Assembly: GCF_023701745.1 (NCBI RefSeq)
Contig: NZ_JAJOZB010000001.1
Span: 3,292,501 to 3,356,500, forward strand
Direction: 5' to 3'
From: Streptomyces sp. RKAG293
Lineage (GTDB): Bacteria; Actinomycetota; Actinomycetes; Streptomycetales; Streptomycetaceae
Length of the DNA: 64,000 nt
Each line of letters starts with the position of its first letter. The stretch's first letter is position 1. Below, one piece after another: positions 52,822 to 63,373 of the stretch. The position numbers and the translations under genes were made by a program. The notes below the pieces were generated by a model. That model searched no databases. It was given only the letters and a program-made list of their open reading frames with translations, and had not been told where the DNA came from.

Positions 52822-54708
52822 TCAGGCCTCGCGCGATCCCGCGTACATGTCGTCGATCAGCGACTGGAACTCGCGCTCGACGACCGGCCGCTTGAGCTTG
52901 AGGCTCGGGGTCAGGTCGCCGTGCTCGACGTCGAGGTCGCGGGGCAGCAGCCGGAACTGCTTGATCTGCTGCCAGCGCTGCAGGTCCTCGTTGACCCGCG
53001 CCACATAGCCCTCCATCATCTCGCGGGCCTGCGGGGAGGCGACGACCTCGGCGTAGCTCCGTCCTTCGAGCCCGTTCTCGGTGGCCCAGCCGAGGATCGT
53101 CGGCTCGTCCAGGGCGAGCAGCGCGGTGCAGAAGTTGCGGTCCGCGCCGATCACCAGGACGTTGCTGACGAACGGACAGACCGCCTTGAACTGGCCTTCC
53201 ACCGCGGCGGGCGCGATGTACTTGCCGTTCGAGTTCTTGATGATGTCCTTCTTGCGGTCGGTGATCGTCAGGAAGCCGTCCGCGGACAGCTCGCCGATGT
53301 CACCGGTGTGGAACCAGCCGTCGGGCTCGAGGACCTCGGCGGTCTTCTCCGGCAGCCCGTGGTAGCCCTGCATGATGCCGGGGCCGCGCAGCATGATCTC
53401 GCCGTCCTCGGCGATCCGGACCTCGAGGCCGGGCAGCGGCTTGCCGACGGTGCCGGTGCGGTACGACTCACCGGGGTTGACGAAGCTGGCGGCGCTGGAC
53501 TCGGTGAGCCCGTAGCCCTCCAGGATGTGGATGCCGACGCCGGAGAAGAAGTAGCCGATCTCGGGCGCCAGCGCGGCGGAGCCGGAGACGCAGGCCCGCA
53601 GGTTGCCGCCGAACGCCTCGCGGATCTTGGCGTAGACGAGCTTGTCGGCCACGGCGTGCTTCGTGGACAGCCCGAAGGGGGCGCTGGCCTTGCCGGTGAG
53701 GCGCAGGTTGTTCTGGGTGACCTTGGCGTACTCGCGGGCCACTTCCGAGGCCCACTTGAAGATCTTGTACTTGGCGCCGCCGCCCGCGCGGGCCTTGGCC
53801 GCCACGCCGTTGTAGACCTTCTCGAAGATCCTGGGCACGGCCGCCATGTAGGTCGGCTGGATCAGCGGCAGATTGGTGATGATCTTGTCGACCCGGCCGT
53901 CCACGGCGGTGACGTGGCCGATGGTGATGTGGCCGGCGGTGAGCACCTTGCCGAAGACGTGCGCCAGCGGCAGCCACAGGTACTGGACGTCGTTCTCGTC
54001 GAGCAGGCCGACCGACTGGATCGCGCGGGCCATGTAGGCCCAGCAGTCGTGCGGCAGCCGGACGCCCTTGGGGCGGCCGGTGGTGCCGGAGGTGTAGATC
54101 AGCGTCGCGAGCTGGTCGCGGGTGATGGCACCGACGGCGTCCTTGACGGCCTCCGGGTGCTTCTCCAGATACGCCGTTCCGCGCCGCTCCAGCTCGTCGA
54201 GCGAGAGCACCCAGCCGTCACCGGAACCGTCGGCGCCCTCGACGCCGGTGGCGTCGATCACGACCACATGGGCGAGCTCCGGGAGCTCCGCCCGCCGCTC
54301 GCGGGCCTTGCCGACCTGTACGGCGTCCTCCGCGATCAGCACCCGGCTGCCCGAGTCGGCGAGGATGAAGGCCGTCTCGTCGGCGTTGGTGCTGGGGTAG
54401 ATCGTCGTCGTGGCCGCACCCGCGCACAGCACTCCGAGGTCGGCGAGGATCCACTCGACCCGGGTCGCGGAGGCGATGGCCACCCGCTCCTCGGGACGGA
54501 TCCCGAGGTCCATCAGACCGGCCGCGATGGCGAACACCCGTCCCGAGGCCTGGCCCCAGGTCAGTGAACGCCAGCTGTCCGGGCCCCCGGCCGCGTCGAT
54601 CACGGGGTAGCGGTATGCCTCCGCGTCGGGAGTCGACTCCACCCGTTCGAGGAAGAGTGTCGCCACGGATGGCGGTCGGGTCTCGATCAGCGTCTGTGTC
54701 TCTGTCAC
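52822..54708 (-). CDS. Long-chain fatty acyl-CoA ligase (AMP-binding)
   Basis: 628 aa adenylate-forming enzyme, FadD15-type. Motifs: LIYTSGTTGRPKGV (phosphate loop), EGYGLTESSA, DGWFHTGDIGE and the C-terminal ITDRKKDIIKNSNGKYIAP. Activates fatty acids with ATP then CoA for lipid synthesis or degradation. GTG 54708 has GGAGG six bases ahead. Single gene between lepA and hemW. Confidence 0.92.
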   Translation of the reverse strand: MTETQTLIETRPPSVATLFLERVESTPDAEAYRYPVIDAAGGPDSWRSLTWGQASGRVFAIAAGLMDLGIRPEERVAIASATRVEWILADLGVLCAGAATTTIYPSTNADETAFILADSGSRVLIAEDAVQVGKARERRAELPELAHVVVIDATGVEGADGSGDGWVLSLDELERRGTAYLEKHPEAVKDAVGAITRDQLATLIYTSGTTGRPKGVRLPHDCWAYMARAIQSVGLLDENDVQYLWLPLAHVFGKVLTAGHITIGHVTAVDGRVDKIITNLPLIQPTYMAAVPRIFEKVYNGVAAKARAGGGAKYKIFKWASEVAREYAKVTQNNLRLTGKASAPFGLSTKHAVADKLVYAKIREAFGGNLRACVSGSAALAPEIGYFFSGVGIHILEGYGLTESSAASFVNPGESYRTGTVGKPLPGLEVRIAEDGEIMLRGPGIMQGYHGLPEKTAEVLEPDGWFHTGDIGELSADGFLTITDRKKDIIKNSNGKYIAPAAVEGQFKAVCPFVSNVLVIGADRNFCTALLALDEPTILGWATENGLEGRSYAEVVASPQAREMMEGYVARVNEDLQRWQQIKQFRLLPRDLDVEHGDLTPSLKLKRPVVEREFQSLIDDMYAGSREA

Positions 54709-54906
54709 GACATCCTCCGGGCCCGCGCCTGCTCTGTTAACTCACCAGTAACCTCTGCGTCGCGATCAGAGTAGAGGCCCATCGCCCGGCGCGTAAGGGG
54801 CTCAGGGCCGCTCGTTGCAACCGTAACCAATCGTGTAGGTGCCAGGTACATCCTTCGGACGCGTCGCAGGTGGGGGTTGTGCCCGCGAACCGGGCCGGAT
54901 GCGCGG

Positions 54907-54938
54907 AGGGCGCCCCTCCGTTTCCGGTGGGGCGCCCT
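54907..54938 (-). terminator. lepA terminator
   Basis: Perfect 10-bp stem (54907-54916 with 54929-54938), 12-base loop, 25 bp past the lepA stop. The rest of the 254-bp gap holds the acyl-CoA ligase promoter region; nothing else recognised. Confidence 0.75.
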
Positions 54939-54962
54939 GGGCGCGGAGTGTGACGCGAAGAA

Positions 54963-56849
<1,887 letters not shown>

Positions 56850-56944
56850 GCAGGGTCCTGTTTCTCGACGCTTGACGTCTGACGTCTGTAGGCGGATCGA
56901 TACGTTGACCCCCATCGTCCCATGACTGGAGGCCTGGGACCGGT

Positions 56945-56974
56945 TTGGGAGGTCGTGCGGGCGGCTGGTAGCCT
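56945..56974 (+). promoter_or_regulatory. rpsT promoter
   Basis: TTGGGA (56945-56950) and TAGCCT (56969-56974) with an 18-bp spacer; start near 56981 and leader of about 77 bases. S20 synthesis is autoregulated in other bacteria, but no specific leader structure is recognised here. Confidence 0.55.
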
Positions 56975-57057
56975 GGAGCACTGTGCCTCGTGCCCTGTGA
57001 CCCGAGGCGCTCAGTCAAGTGTCTATGCAAAGTACCCGAACCTGAGAAGGCTCTTTC

Positions 57058-57324
57058 GTGGCGAACATCAAGTCCCAGATCAAGCGGAACAAGACCAACG
57101 AGAAGGCGCGCCTGCGCAACAAGGCGGTCAAGTCCTCCCTCAAGACCGCGATCCGCAAGGCCCGCGAGGCCGCGGCGACCGGTGACGTCGAGAAGGCCAC
57201 CATCGCCAACCGCGAGGCCGCGCAGAAGCTCGACAAGGCCGTCAGCAAGGGCGTCATCCACAAGAACCAGGCCGCGAACAAGAAGTCCGCGCTGGCTCAC
57301 AAGGTCGCCTCGATCAAGGCCTGA
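57058..57324 (+). CDS. rpsT: 30S ribosomal protein S20
   Basis: 88 aa, highly basic helical protein binding 16S r[28 protein letters not shown] and the repeat of Lys/Ala helices are diagnostic. GTG start with GAGAAGG upstream. Alone after its promoter and followed by a terminator hairpin at 57461-57507. Confidence 0.97.
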   Translation: MANIKSQIKRNKTNEKARLRNKAVKSSLKTAIRKAREAAATGDVEKATIANREAAQKLDKAVSKGVIHKNQAANKKSALAHKVASIKA

Positions 57325-57460
57325 CCGTTTGACCGGGGCCCCTGGGCCCCAGCTCGCCGGAAACGGAACCAGCGGCCCCTCTACCGCCCGGACCGGCAAC
57401 CGAAAGACATCGCGCCGCGCTCGGCCGTTCGCCACGCGGGTGCGGCGCACACAGCAGCAT

Positions 57461-57507
57461 CCGAAGGCCCCGCAGCCATCCTCACGGGACGGCAGCGGGG
57501 CCTTCGG
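57461..57507 (+). terminator. rpsT terminator
   Basis: 13-bp perfect stem (57461-57473 with 57495-57507) with an internal secondary stem in a 21-base loop. It immediately precedes the next gene's promoter. Confidence 0.7.
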
Positions 57508-57527
57508 CGTTGCCATATCCTCACGGC

Positions 57528-58379
57528 ATGTCGACGCCGCCTGATCAGCCGAGCGCCTACCCGTATCCGGGTCCCCAGTCCGCCGCGCAGCCCTCGCCCG
57601 GGTTCGGGCCGCCGGTTCCGGCCCAGCAGAACCCGTACGCGCAGCCCGCGCCGCACCAGGTACCGCAGCAGCCGGGCCAGCCAGGGTCGTACTACGGGCC
57701 GCAGGGTCCGCCGATACCGCAGCTGCCTCCGCCGCCGGGCGGTGGCTCCGGCGCCGGGAAGGCCGTGCTGTGGGCGGCCGTCGGCGCGGTGGTCGCGTCC
57801 GCGCTCTGGGGCGGCGGGGTGCTCCTGCTCGGCGGGAAGGACAAGGACACCGCGACCGCCGACCTCAAGGGCTACAAGATCCAGTCCGATGTCTGCACGG
57901 CCACCGACGTCTCGGCCTTCAAGGGCAAATACCCGGAGAACGACAGCTCCCCGGTGACGTACACGCTCAAGCACGACGCACTGGACGACATGTACTGCGA
58001 CATGGACCTGAAGATGTCGGGGTCGAGCTACGCGGACGCCTATCTGAACACCACGGTGCAGCTGCACAAGGTGACCGATCCGTCGGCCGAGTTCGTGGCG
58101 CGGTGGGAGAGCTACACACAGCGCAAGGGCGACTACAAGGCCGAGAAGGTCCCCGGCCTCGGTGACGCGGCCTATCTGGTCACCGAGGACACGATCAGCG
58201 GCTCGTCGGGCTCGCGCTCGGTGACGCTGGCCGTACGGGACGGCTGGATGACGTACCAGATGGCCTGGAGCATGTACCTGTCCTCGCTCGACAAGGACAA
58301 GACCCCGCCGACGGTGAGCGAGGTCACCAGCTGGGTGAAGAGCTCCACGACCGCGACGCTGGCCAAGCTGAAGAACTGA
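57528..58379 (+). CDS. Proline-rich membrane protein of unknown function
   Basis: 283 aa. A Pro/Gln/Tyr-rich cytoplasmic N-terminus (~75 residues), one transmembrane segment (AVLWAAVGAVVASALWGGGVLLL), then a ~190-residue extracytoplasmic domain with two cysteines (DVCTATDVSAFKGKYPENDS; DMYCDMDLKMSG). Resembles actinobacterial Pro-rich/TM surface proteins. ATG 57528 (MSTPPDQPSAYP); a TATCCT hexamer occupies exactly -12 to -7, so leaderless. No catalytic motif. Confidence 0.85.
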   Translation: MSTPPDQPSAYPYPGPQSAAQPSPGFGPPVPAQQNPYAQPAPHQVPQQPGQPGSYYGPQGPPIPQLPPPPGGGSGAGKAVLWAAVGAVVASALWGGGVLLLGGKDKDTATADLKGYKIQSDVCTATDVSAFKGKYPENDSSPVTYTLKHDALDDMYCDMDLKMSGSSYADAYLNTTVQLHKVTDPSAEFVARWESYTQRKGDYKAEKVPGLGDAAYLVTEDTISGSSGSRSVTLAVRDGWMTYQMAWSMYLSSLDKDKTPPTVSEVTSWVKSSTTATLAKLKN

Positions 58380-58441
58380 GCGGGCCGGACGGAGCACGAC
58401 GGGGCCGGCCGGAGACCTGCCGGACCGCCCGCGACCGCAGG

Positions 58442-58460
58442 AGCAGCCGGCCGGGCTGCT
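58442..58460. terminator. Small hairpin between Pro-rich protein gene and holA
   Basis: AGCAGCC (58442-58448) pairs with GGCTGCT (58454-58460) around a 5-base loop, overlapping the holA stop; a modest convergent terminator candidate. Confidence 0.35.
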
Positions 58461-59445
58461 ACGAGCGGTCGCGGGCGGCGCGGGCCACCGCCACGACGGC
58501 CTTCTCCAGGGCGTAGGCGGGGTCCGCGCTGCCGCCCTTGACCGCGGCGTCCGCCTCGGCGACGGCGCGCAGCGCGGCGGAGACTCCGTCGCCGGTCCAG
58601 CCGCGCATCTGCTGGCGCACCCGGTCGATCTTCCACGGGGGCATGCCCAGGTCACGGGCGAGCTGGCCGGGGTTGGCGCCGCGCGGGGCGGAGGCGAGCT
58701 TGCCGATGGCGCGCACGCCCGAGGCGAGGGCGAAGGTGATGCCGGGCAGCGGCTGGCCCACCGAGAGGGCCCAGCGCAGCCGCTCCAGCGCCTCCGCGGT
58801 CCGGCCGGTGACGGCGAAGTCGGCGACCTCGAAGCCGGTGGCCTCGGCGCGGCCGGTGTAGTAGCGGGCGACGACGGCCTCGTCGATCGTCCCCTCGACA
58901 TCGGCGACGAGCTGGGCGGCGGCGCTGGCCAGCTCGCGCAGGTCGCTGCCGATGGCGTCGACCAGCGTCTGGGTGGCCTCGGGGGTCGCGGAGCGGCCCA
59001 GGGTGCGGAACTCGCTCCGGACGAACGCCAGCCGGTCGGCCGGCTTGGTCATCTTCGGGCAGGCGACCTCGCGGGCCCCCGCCTTGCGGGCCGCGTCCAG
59101 CAGCGCTTTGCCCTTGGCGCCGCCCGCGTGCAGCAGCACCAGGGTGATCTCCTCGGCGGGCGCGTCCAGGTACGCCTTCACGTCCTTGATCGTGTCCGCG
59201 CCGAGGTCGTGCGCGTCGCGCACGATGACGACCTTGCGCTCGGCGAAGAGCGAGGGGCTGGTCAGCTCGGCGAGGGTGCCGGGCTGCAGCACTCCGGGGG
59301 CGAGGTCGCGCACATCGGTGTCGGCGTCGGCGGCGCGCGCCGCCACGATCACCTCCCGCACGGCGCGGTCGAGCAGCAGGTCCTCCTGGCCCACGGCGAG
59401 CGTGAGCGGAGCGAGCAGATCGTCTGGGGAACTCTTCCTGGCCAT
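58459..59445 (-). CDS. holA: DNA polymerase III subunit delta
   Basis: 328 aa clamp-loader subunit that opens the sliding clamp. LAVGQEDLLLDRAVREVI, SPSLFAERKVVIVRD and ADRLAFVRSEF are the N-terminal AAA-like blocks (degenerate P-loop); VADFAVTGRTAEALERLRWAL in the collar. ATG 59445 MARKSSPDD is preferred over the longer open frame to 59901. Divergent from the 83-aa gene with ~57 bp between. Confidence 0.9.
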   Translation of the reverse strand: MARKSSPDDLLAPLTLAVGQEDLLLDRAVREVIVAARAADADTDVRDLAPGVLQPGTLAELTSPSLFAERKVVIVRDAHDLGADTIKDVKAYLDAPAEEITLVLLHAGGAKGKALLDAARKAGAREVACPKMTKPADRLAFVRSEFRTLGRSATPEATQTLVDAIGSDLRELASAAAQLVADVEGTIDEAVVARYYTGRAEATGFEVADFAVTGRTAEALERLRWALSVGQPLPGITFALASGVRAIGKLASAPRGANPGQLARDLGMPPWKIDRVRQQMRGWTGDGVSAALRAVAEADAAVKGGSADPAYALEKAVVAVARAARDRS

Positions 59446-59502
59446 CGCCGACCAGCATCCCACGGGGTACTGACAGCGGCGGCCATGGCGGAGAATGGTC
59501 CG

Positions 59503-59754
59503 GTGAGCGACGTACGACATGTCCTGGTGCTGCCCGACCGCGATTCCGCCGAGGAGGCCGCCGAGGCGGCCATGGAGCGTTTCGGCCTCCCCTTCGAGCC
59601 GCAGCTCGTCCGTGACGCGCTGGCCGGCGAGGACGACGCCGAGGACGCCCAGTGGCTGGTCGTGGTGGAGGACGAGGAGGGCCGCCTCGAGGGCGCCGCC
59701 CTGCACGCCCTGGCGGAGGAATTCGACGGCTGGCGGGAACAGCCCCGCGAGTAG
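59503..59754 (+). CDS. Small acidic hypothetical protein
   Basis: 83 aa from GTG 59503 (MSDVRHVLVLPDRDSAEEAAEAAMERFGLP ... WLVVVEDEEGRLEGAALHALAEEFDGW). Very acidic; beta-alpha pattern; similar small proteins are present in Streptomyces next to holA. A GAGAAT hexamer at -12 to -7 suggests a leaderless start at 59503; ATG 59485 is an alternative. Function not recognised. Confidence 0.75.
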   Translation: MSDVRHVLVLPDRDSAEEAAEAAMERFGLPFEPQLVRDALAGEDDAEDAQWLVVVEDEEGRLEGAALHALAEEFDGWREQPRE

Positions 59755-59778
59755 CGCCGCGAGTGTCCGGATGCCGGA

Positions 59779-59826
59779 CGGGGCCCAGGTCCGGAGATCT
59801 GCCGGGCGGGGCCCAGGTCCGGAGAT
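59779..59826. repeat. Direct 20-bp repeat
   Basis: The same 20 bases, beginning CGGGGCCCAGGTCCGGAGAT, occur at 59779-59798 and 59807-59826, giving a 28-bp period, in the gap before the oxidase gene. Possibly slippage; no function assigned. Confidence 0.8.
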
Positions 59827-59879
59827 GTAGGGCCGCGGCCCATGGTGGCGTCCGCGGGCGTTCGGTAGCGTCCCGGGGC

Positions 59880-60392
59880 ATGACGACCCCTGCCGCACCA
59901 CTCACGCCTTCCGCCTCTTCCGCCGCTGCCGTCCCGCCCCTTCCGGACGGGCCCCGGAGCCTGAAGCAGCGCAAGGACGAGGCGCTACACCGGCTCGAAC
60001 ACGACGCGGACGTATGGGTGGCCACCGCCGACGCCCAGGGGACACCGTGCCTGGTGCCGCTGTTCTTCCTGTGGGACGGCGAGGCGCTGTGGCTGTCCAC
60101 CCGCGGTACGAATCCCACCGGCCGCAATCTGCGGGACAGCGGGCTGGTGCGGGTCTGCCTGGGGCACACCCGTGACGTCGTCCAGATCGACGCCACGGCC
60201 AGCACCCTGACCGCGGCGGAGCTGCCCGTCGAAATCGGTGACGCCTTCGCCGCGAAGGGCGACTGGGATCCGCGCGGCGACGGACCGTCCTATCTGTGGT
60301 TCCGGGTCCAGCCGCACACCGTCCAGGCCTGGGGCACCGTGGCCGAGTTGAAGGAGCGGGACCTGATGCGCGATGGGCAGTGGCTGCTCTAA
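59880..60392 (+). CDS. Pyridoxamine 5'-phosphate oxidase-like flavoprotein
   Basis: 170 aa split-barrel protein; ATADAQGTPCLVPLFFLWDGEALWLST and GLVRVCLGHTRDVVQIDATA fit the PNPOx/F420-dependent family used by actinobacteria for diverse redox reactions. A Ser/Ala/Pro-rich N-terminus precedes the domain. ATG 59880; TAGCGT upstream suggests a very short or absent leader. Substrate and cofactor (FMN or F420) cannot be told. Confidence 0.8.
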   Translation: MTTPAAPLTPSASSAAAVPPLPDGPRSLKQRKDEALHRLEHDADVWVATADAQGTPCLVPLFFLWDGEALWLSTRGTNPTGRNLRDSGLVRVCLGHTRDVVQIDATASTLTAAELPVEIGDAFAAKGDWDPRGDGPSYLWFRVQPHTVQAWGTVAELKERDLMRDGQWLL

Positions 60393-60399
60393 CAGGAAT

Positions 60400-60415
60400 C
60401 TATCGAGTTCGATAG
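60400..60415. promoter_or_regulatory. Perfect palindrome upstream of the permease gene
   Basis: CTATCGA-GT-TCGATAG in an AT-rich gap, 74 bp upstream of a promoter candidate. A likely regulator site; the factor is unknown. Confidence 0.4.
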
Positions 60416-60488
60416 CCCGAGTGATCCATTGCTTCGCATACACCATGGAACGGCAATATTGACGACGGATTTCGTTGTTCTGAATCTC

Positions 60489-60518
60489 TTGACGCGTTCT
60501 TGGCGCCCGGGGTTTGAT
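60489..60518 (+). promoter_or_regulatory. Promoter candidate of the amino-acid permease
   Basis: TTGACG (60489-60494) and TTTGAT (60513-60518) with an 18-bp spacer give a transcript start near 60525 and a leader of about 80 bases. Confidence 0.4.
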
Positions 60519-60603
60519 GCCGGGGATGAAGCGGCCGTTCCGCTTCGATTTTCCCTGGACCGGAGGCGGTAAGCCCCCTCAGCACCATCCGATCGGACCC
60601 CGC

Positions 60604-62052
60604 ATGACTGACACGCTGCGTCCTCCGCACTCCCCCATCGCGCCGCCCGTCACCCCGCCGAAGGCCCTCACCCGGTCCATCGGCGTGGTCGGCGGCACGC
60701 TGCTGACGCTGTCCTGCCTGACGCCCGCCTCGTCGCTCTTCGTCATCGTGCCGGGCCTCTTCGGGGATCTGGGTACCGGGACGGCGCTGACCATCGTGAT
60801 CGCGGCCGTCCTGTGCATCGCGGTGGCCTTCTGCTACTCCGAGCTGGGCACCCTCATCCCGAGCGCGGGCGGCGAGTACGCCATGGTCGGGACGCTGATC
60901 GGCCGGCTGGCGGGCTGGGTCGTCTTCATCCTGTCGCTGATCGTGGTGATGATCGTGCCGCCGATCATCGCGCTCGGCACCGGCGAGTACCTCGAACCGA
61001 TCATGCACATCAACGCCCAGTGGGCGGGCGCGGGCGTCATGCTGCTCGCCACCGTCATGGGCCTGCTCGATCTGCGGGCGAACGCCTGGATCACCGGCGT
61101 CTTCCTGGTCCTCGAGGTCATCGCGGCCGGGGTCGTCGCCGTCCTCGGCTTCTCGCACTCCTCCCGTTCTGCGTCCACGCTCATCCACCCGGTCGTCGAG
61201 GCTACGGGCGGTGCTCCGGGCAGCCCGGCCACCGCCGCCCTCACCGGCGGCGCGATCGTCGCGGGGCTGGCCGTGGCGCTCTTCGTGCTGCAGGGCTTCA
61301 GCACCGCGGTGTACCTGTCGGAGGAGATGGAGAACCCGCGCCGGAACGTCTCGCGGACCGTGCTGTGGACGCTGGGCATCGGCGCCGTGGTCGTCATCGT
61401 CCCCACCATCGCGATCACACTGGGCGCGCCCGACATGCAGACCCTGACCGAGGGCAACCTCTCGGCGATGGTGAAGGCCTGGAGCAACTCCGCCGTGGGT
61501 ACGTTCGTCAGCCTGTGCATCGCGCTGGCGATCATCAACGCGGGCATCGTCATGGTCATCCAGAACTCCCGGGTGCTCTACGCCTCCGCCCGCGACCGCG
61601 CCTGGCCGCGGCCGGTCAACAAGGCGTTCTCCACCCTGAACAGCCGCTTCGGCTCCCCGTGGGTGGCCACCCTGGCGGTCGGCGTGCCGGGTGCGGCGCT
61701 CTGTTTCGCGCCGCTGGACACGCTCACCAACGTGACCGGCGTCGCGGTCGCCGGAATGTATCTGCTGGTCGCGATCGGTGCCCTCGCCTCACGGCGCGGC
61801 AGGCACAAGTCGCGGCCCGCGTGGCGGATGCCGCTGTGGCCCGTGATCCCGGCGGTCCTGATCGTGGTGATGGCCTACGTCCTGTACGTGCAGGAGATCA
61901 AGGACCTCGCGATCACCGGCGGCATCGTGGCCGTCGCCTGTCTGTACTGGCTGTTCTACCTGCGGCCCCGCCAGGACACCCGCTGGGTGATCACGGTGCC
62001 GGAGGAGCAGCTGGGCCTGGAGGACGAGCCCGCGCCCGCCACGGCGGGCTGA
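60604..62052 (+). CDS. APC-family amino-acid permease
   Basis: 482 aa, about twelve hydrophobic segments. LTRSIGVVGGTLLTLSCLTPASSLFVIVPGLFG, SELGTLIPSAGGEYAMVG and QGFSTAVYLSEEMENPRRNVSRTV are typical of APC transporters of the amino acid/polyamine type. ATG 60604 (MTDTLRPPHS) is chosen; an open frame from 60514 adds a poor N-terminus. Substrate not predictable. Convergent with the MFS gene. Single gene with its own regulatory region. Confidence 0.9.
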   Translation: MTDTLRPPHSPIAPPVTPPKALTRSIGVVGGTLLTLSCLTPASSLFVIVPGLFGDLGTGTALTIVIAAVLCIAVAFCYSELGTLIPSAGGEYAMVGTLIGRLAGWVVFILSLIVVMIVPPIIALGTGEYLEPIMHINAQWAGAGVMLLATVMGLLDLRANAWITGVFLVLEVIAAGVVAVLGFSHSSRSASTLIHPVVEATGGAPGSPATAALTGGAIVAGLAVALFVLQGFSTAVYLSEEMENPRRNVSRTVLWTLGIGAVVVIVPTIAITLGAPDMQTLTEGNLSAMVKAWSNSAVGTFVSLCIALAIINAGIVMVIQNSRVLYASARDRAWPRPVNKAFSTLNSRFGSPWVATLAVGVPGAALCFAPLDTLTNVTGVAVAGMYLLVAIGALASRRGRHKSRPAWRMPLWPVIPAVLIVVMAYVLYVQEIKDLAITGGIVAVACLYWLFYLRPRQDTRWVITVPEEQLGLEDEPAPATAG

Positions 62053-62090
62053 GAACAGCGCGATGGTGCGGCGGCGCGGCGAGGGCCGCG

Positions 62091-63371
62091 TCACGCCGGC
62101 TCCATCGTTGTGGCCTCCCGGGCCGGGATCTCCTCCTGGTCCGGGAGTTCGCGTATCCGGGGTACCGGCGAGGGCAGCAGCCACAGGACGCACAGCACCC
62201 CGCCGACGGTGGCGATCCACAGTGTGGGCCGCAGTCCGAGTGCCGTGCCGAGCACGCCGCCCGCGAGGGCGCCGAGCGGGCGGATGCCGTGGTTGAACAT
62301 GCGGAACGCCCCGGTCACCCGGGCCCGCAGCCGGTCGGGGATGACGGCGCTCTGCAGGGAGCCGCTGGCTATGTCCAGCACCATCACCCCGAATCCGGAG
62401 ATGAATTCGGCGAGGAAGAGCAGGCCGAGGACCAGCGGGGTGGGTCCGCCGGCCAGCGGCACCAGGATCAGCGGGGTGGGGAAGACCGCGAAGCCGAGGA
62501 CGACCGCCGGGCCGATCCCGATCCGCCGGACGATCCGGCCGCTCAGGGCAGCGCCGATGAGTCCGCCGACCGCCCCGGCGCCGATCACCAGCCCCAGCAT
62601 GCCCGCGTTCAGGCCGAGTTCACCGACCGCGTAGAGCACGACGATGGTGTGGAAGACGAAGTTGAAGAAGTTCACGGTCGCGGCGGCGGCCAGCAGCGGG
62701 CGCAGGATGCGGGAGGCCGCTATGAACCGCAGCCCGGCGGTGAAGTGCCCCTTCTCCGCCGGGGCGGCCGGTGGTTCCACCGGGGAGATGCGGGCCAGGT
62801 AGCCAGCCGAGACGAGATAGGAGACGGCGTCGACGAGCAGCGTGAGCGGCGCGGCGAGTATCTGTACCAGCAGCCCGGCCACACTCGGCCCGGCCACGAA
62901 GGAGAAGGCCCGGCTGCCGTTGACGAGCGCGTTGCCGTCCACGTACTGGCCGGGCGGCACGAGGGAGACGAAGAGCGTGGCGTTGGAGACGTCGAAGGCG
63001 ACGCTGCAGGCGCCGACGGCGAAGGCGATCACATACAGATGGGTGAGGGTCAGCAGGTCCAGGGCGTAGGCGGCGGGCAGCGAGAGCATCAGCGCCGCGC
63101 GGACCAGGTCGGCGGCGATCATGATGCGCCGCCTGCTGCCCCGCCGGTCGGCCCACGCCCCCGCGGGCAGCGAGAACAGCAGGGCCGGCAGCAGACCCGC
63201 GGCGGAGAGCCAGCCCATCTGCGCGGCATCCGCGTGCAGCACCAGGACGGCCGCGAGCGGTATCGCCAGGAACGACACCTGGTCGCCGAAGAGCGAGACG
63301 GTCTGGCCGGTCCAGTACCGGCGGAACGGGCGTTCGCGCAGCAGCGCCGGCACGCGCTCGGCGACGTTCAC
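62091..63371 (-). CDS. MFS exporter
   Basis: 426 aa, twelve predicted hydrophobic segments, MFS_3 (EntS-like) family: RYWTGQTVSLFGDQVSFLAIPLAAV, DRRGSRRRIMI after helix 2-3 and the internal repeat ARVTGAFRMFNHGIRPLGALAGG. The GTG start (MNVAERVPALLRE) is two bases after the regulator stop, with AGAGGAG upstream, so it is in operon with the ArsR-type regulator and probably controlled by it. Function: drug or metabolite efflux, unspecified. Confidence 0.9.
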   Translation of the reverse strand: MNVAERVPALLRERPFRRYWTGQTVSLFGDQVSFLAIPLAAVLVLHADAAQMGWLSAAGLLPALLFSLPAGAWADRRGSRRRIMIAADLVRAALMLSLPAAYALDLLTLTHLYVIAFAVGACSVAFDVSNATLFVSLVPPGQYVDGNALVNGSRAFSFVAGPSVAGLLVQILAAPLTLLVDAVSYLVSAGYLARISPVEPPAAPAEKGHFTAGLRFIAASRILRPLLAAAATVNFFNFVFHTIVVLYAVGELGLNAGMLGLVIGAGAVGGLIGAALSGRIVRRIGIGPAVVLGFAVFPTPLILVPLAGGPTPLVLGLLFLAEFISGFGVMVLDIASGSLQSAVIPDRLRARVTGAFRMFNHGIRPLGALAGGVLGTALGLRPTLWIATVGGVLCVLWLLPSPVPRIRELPDQEEIPAREATTMEPA

Positions 63372-63373
63372 GA

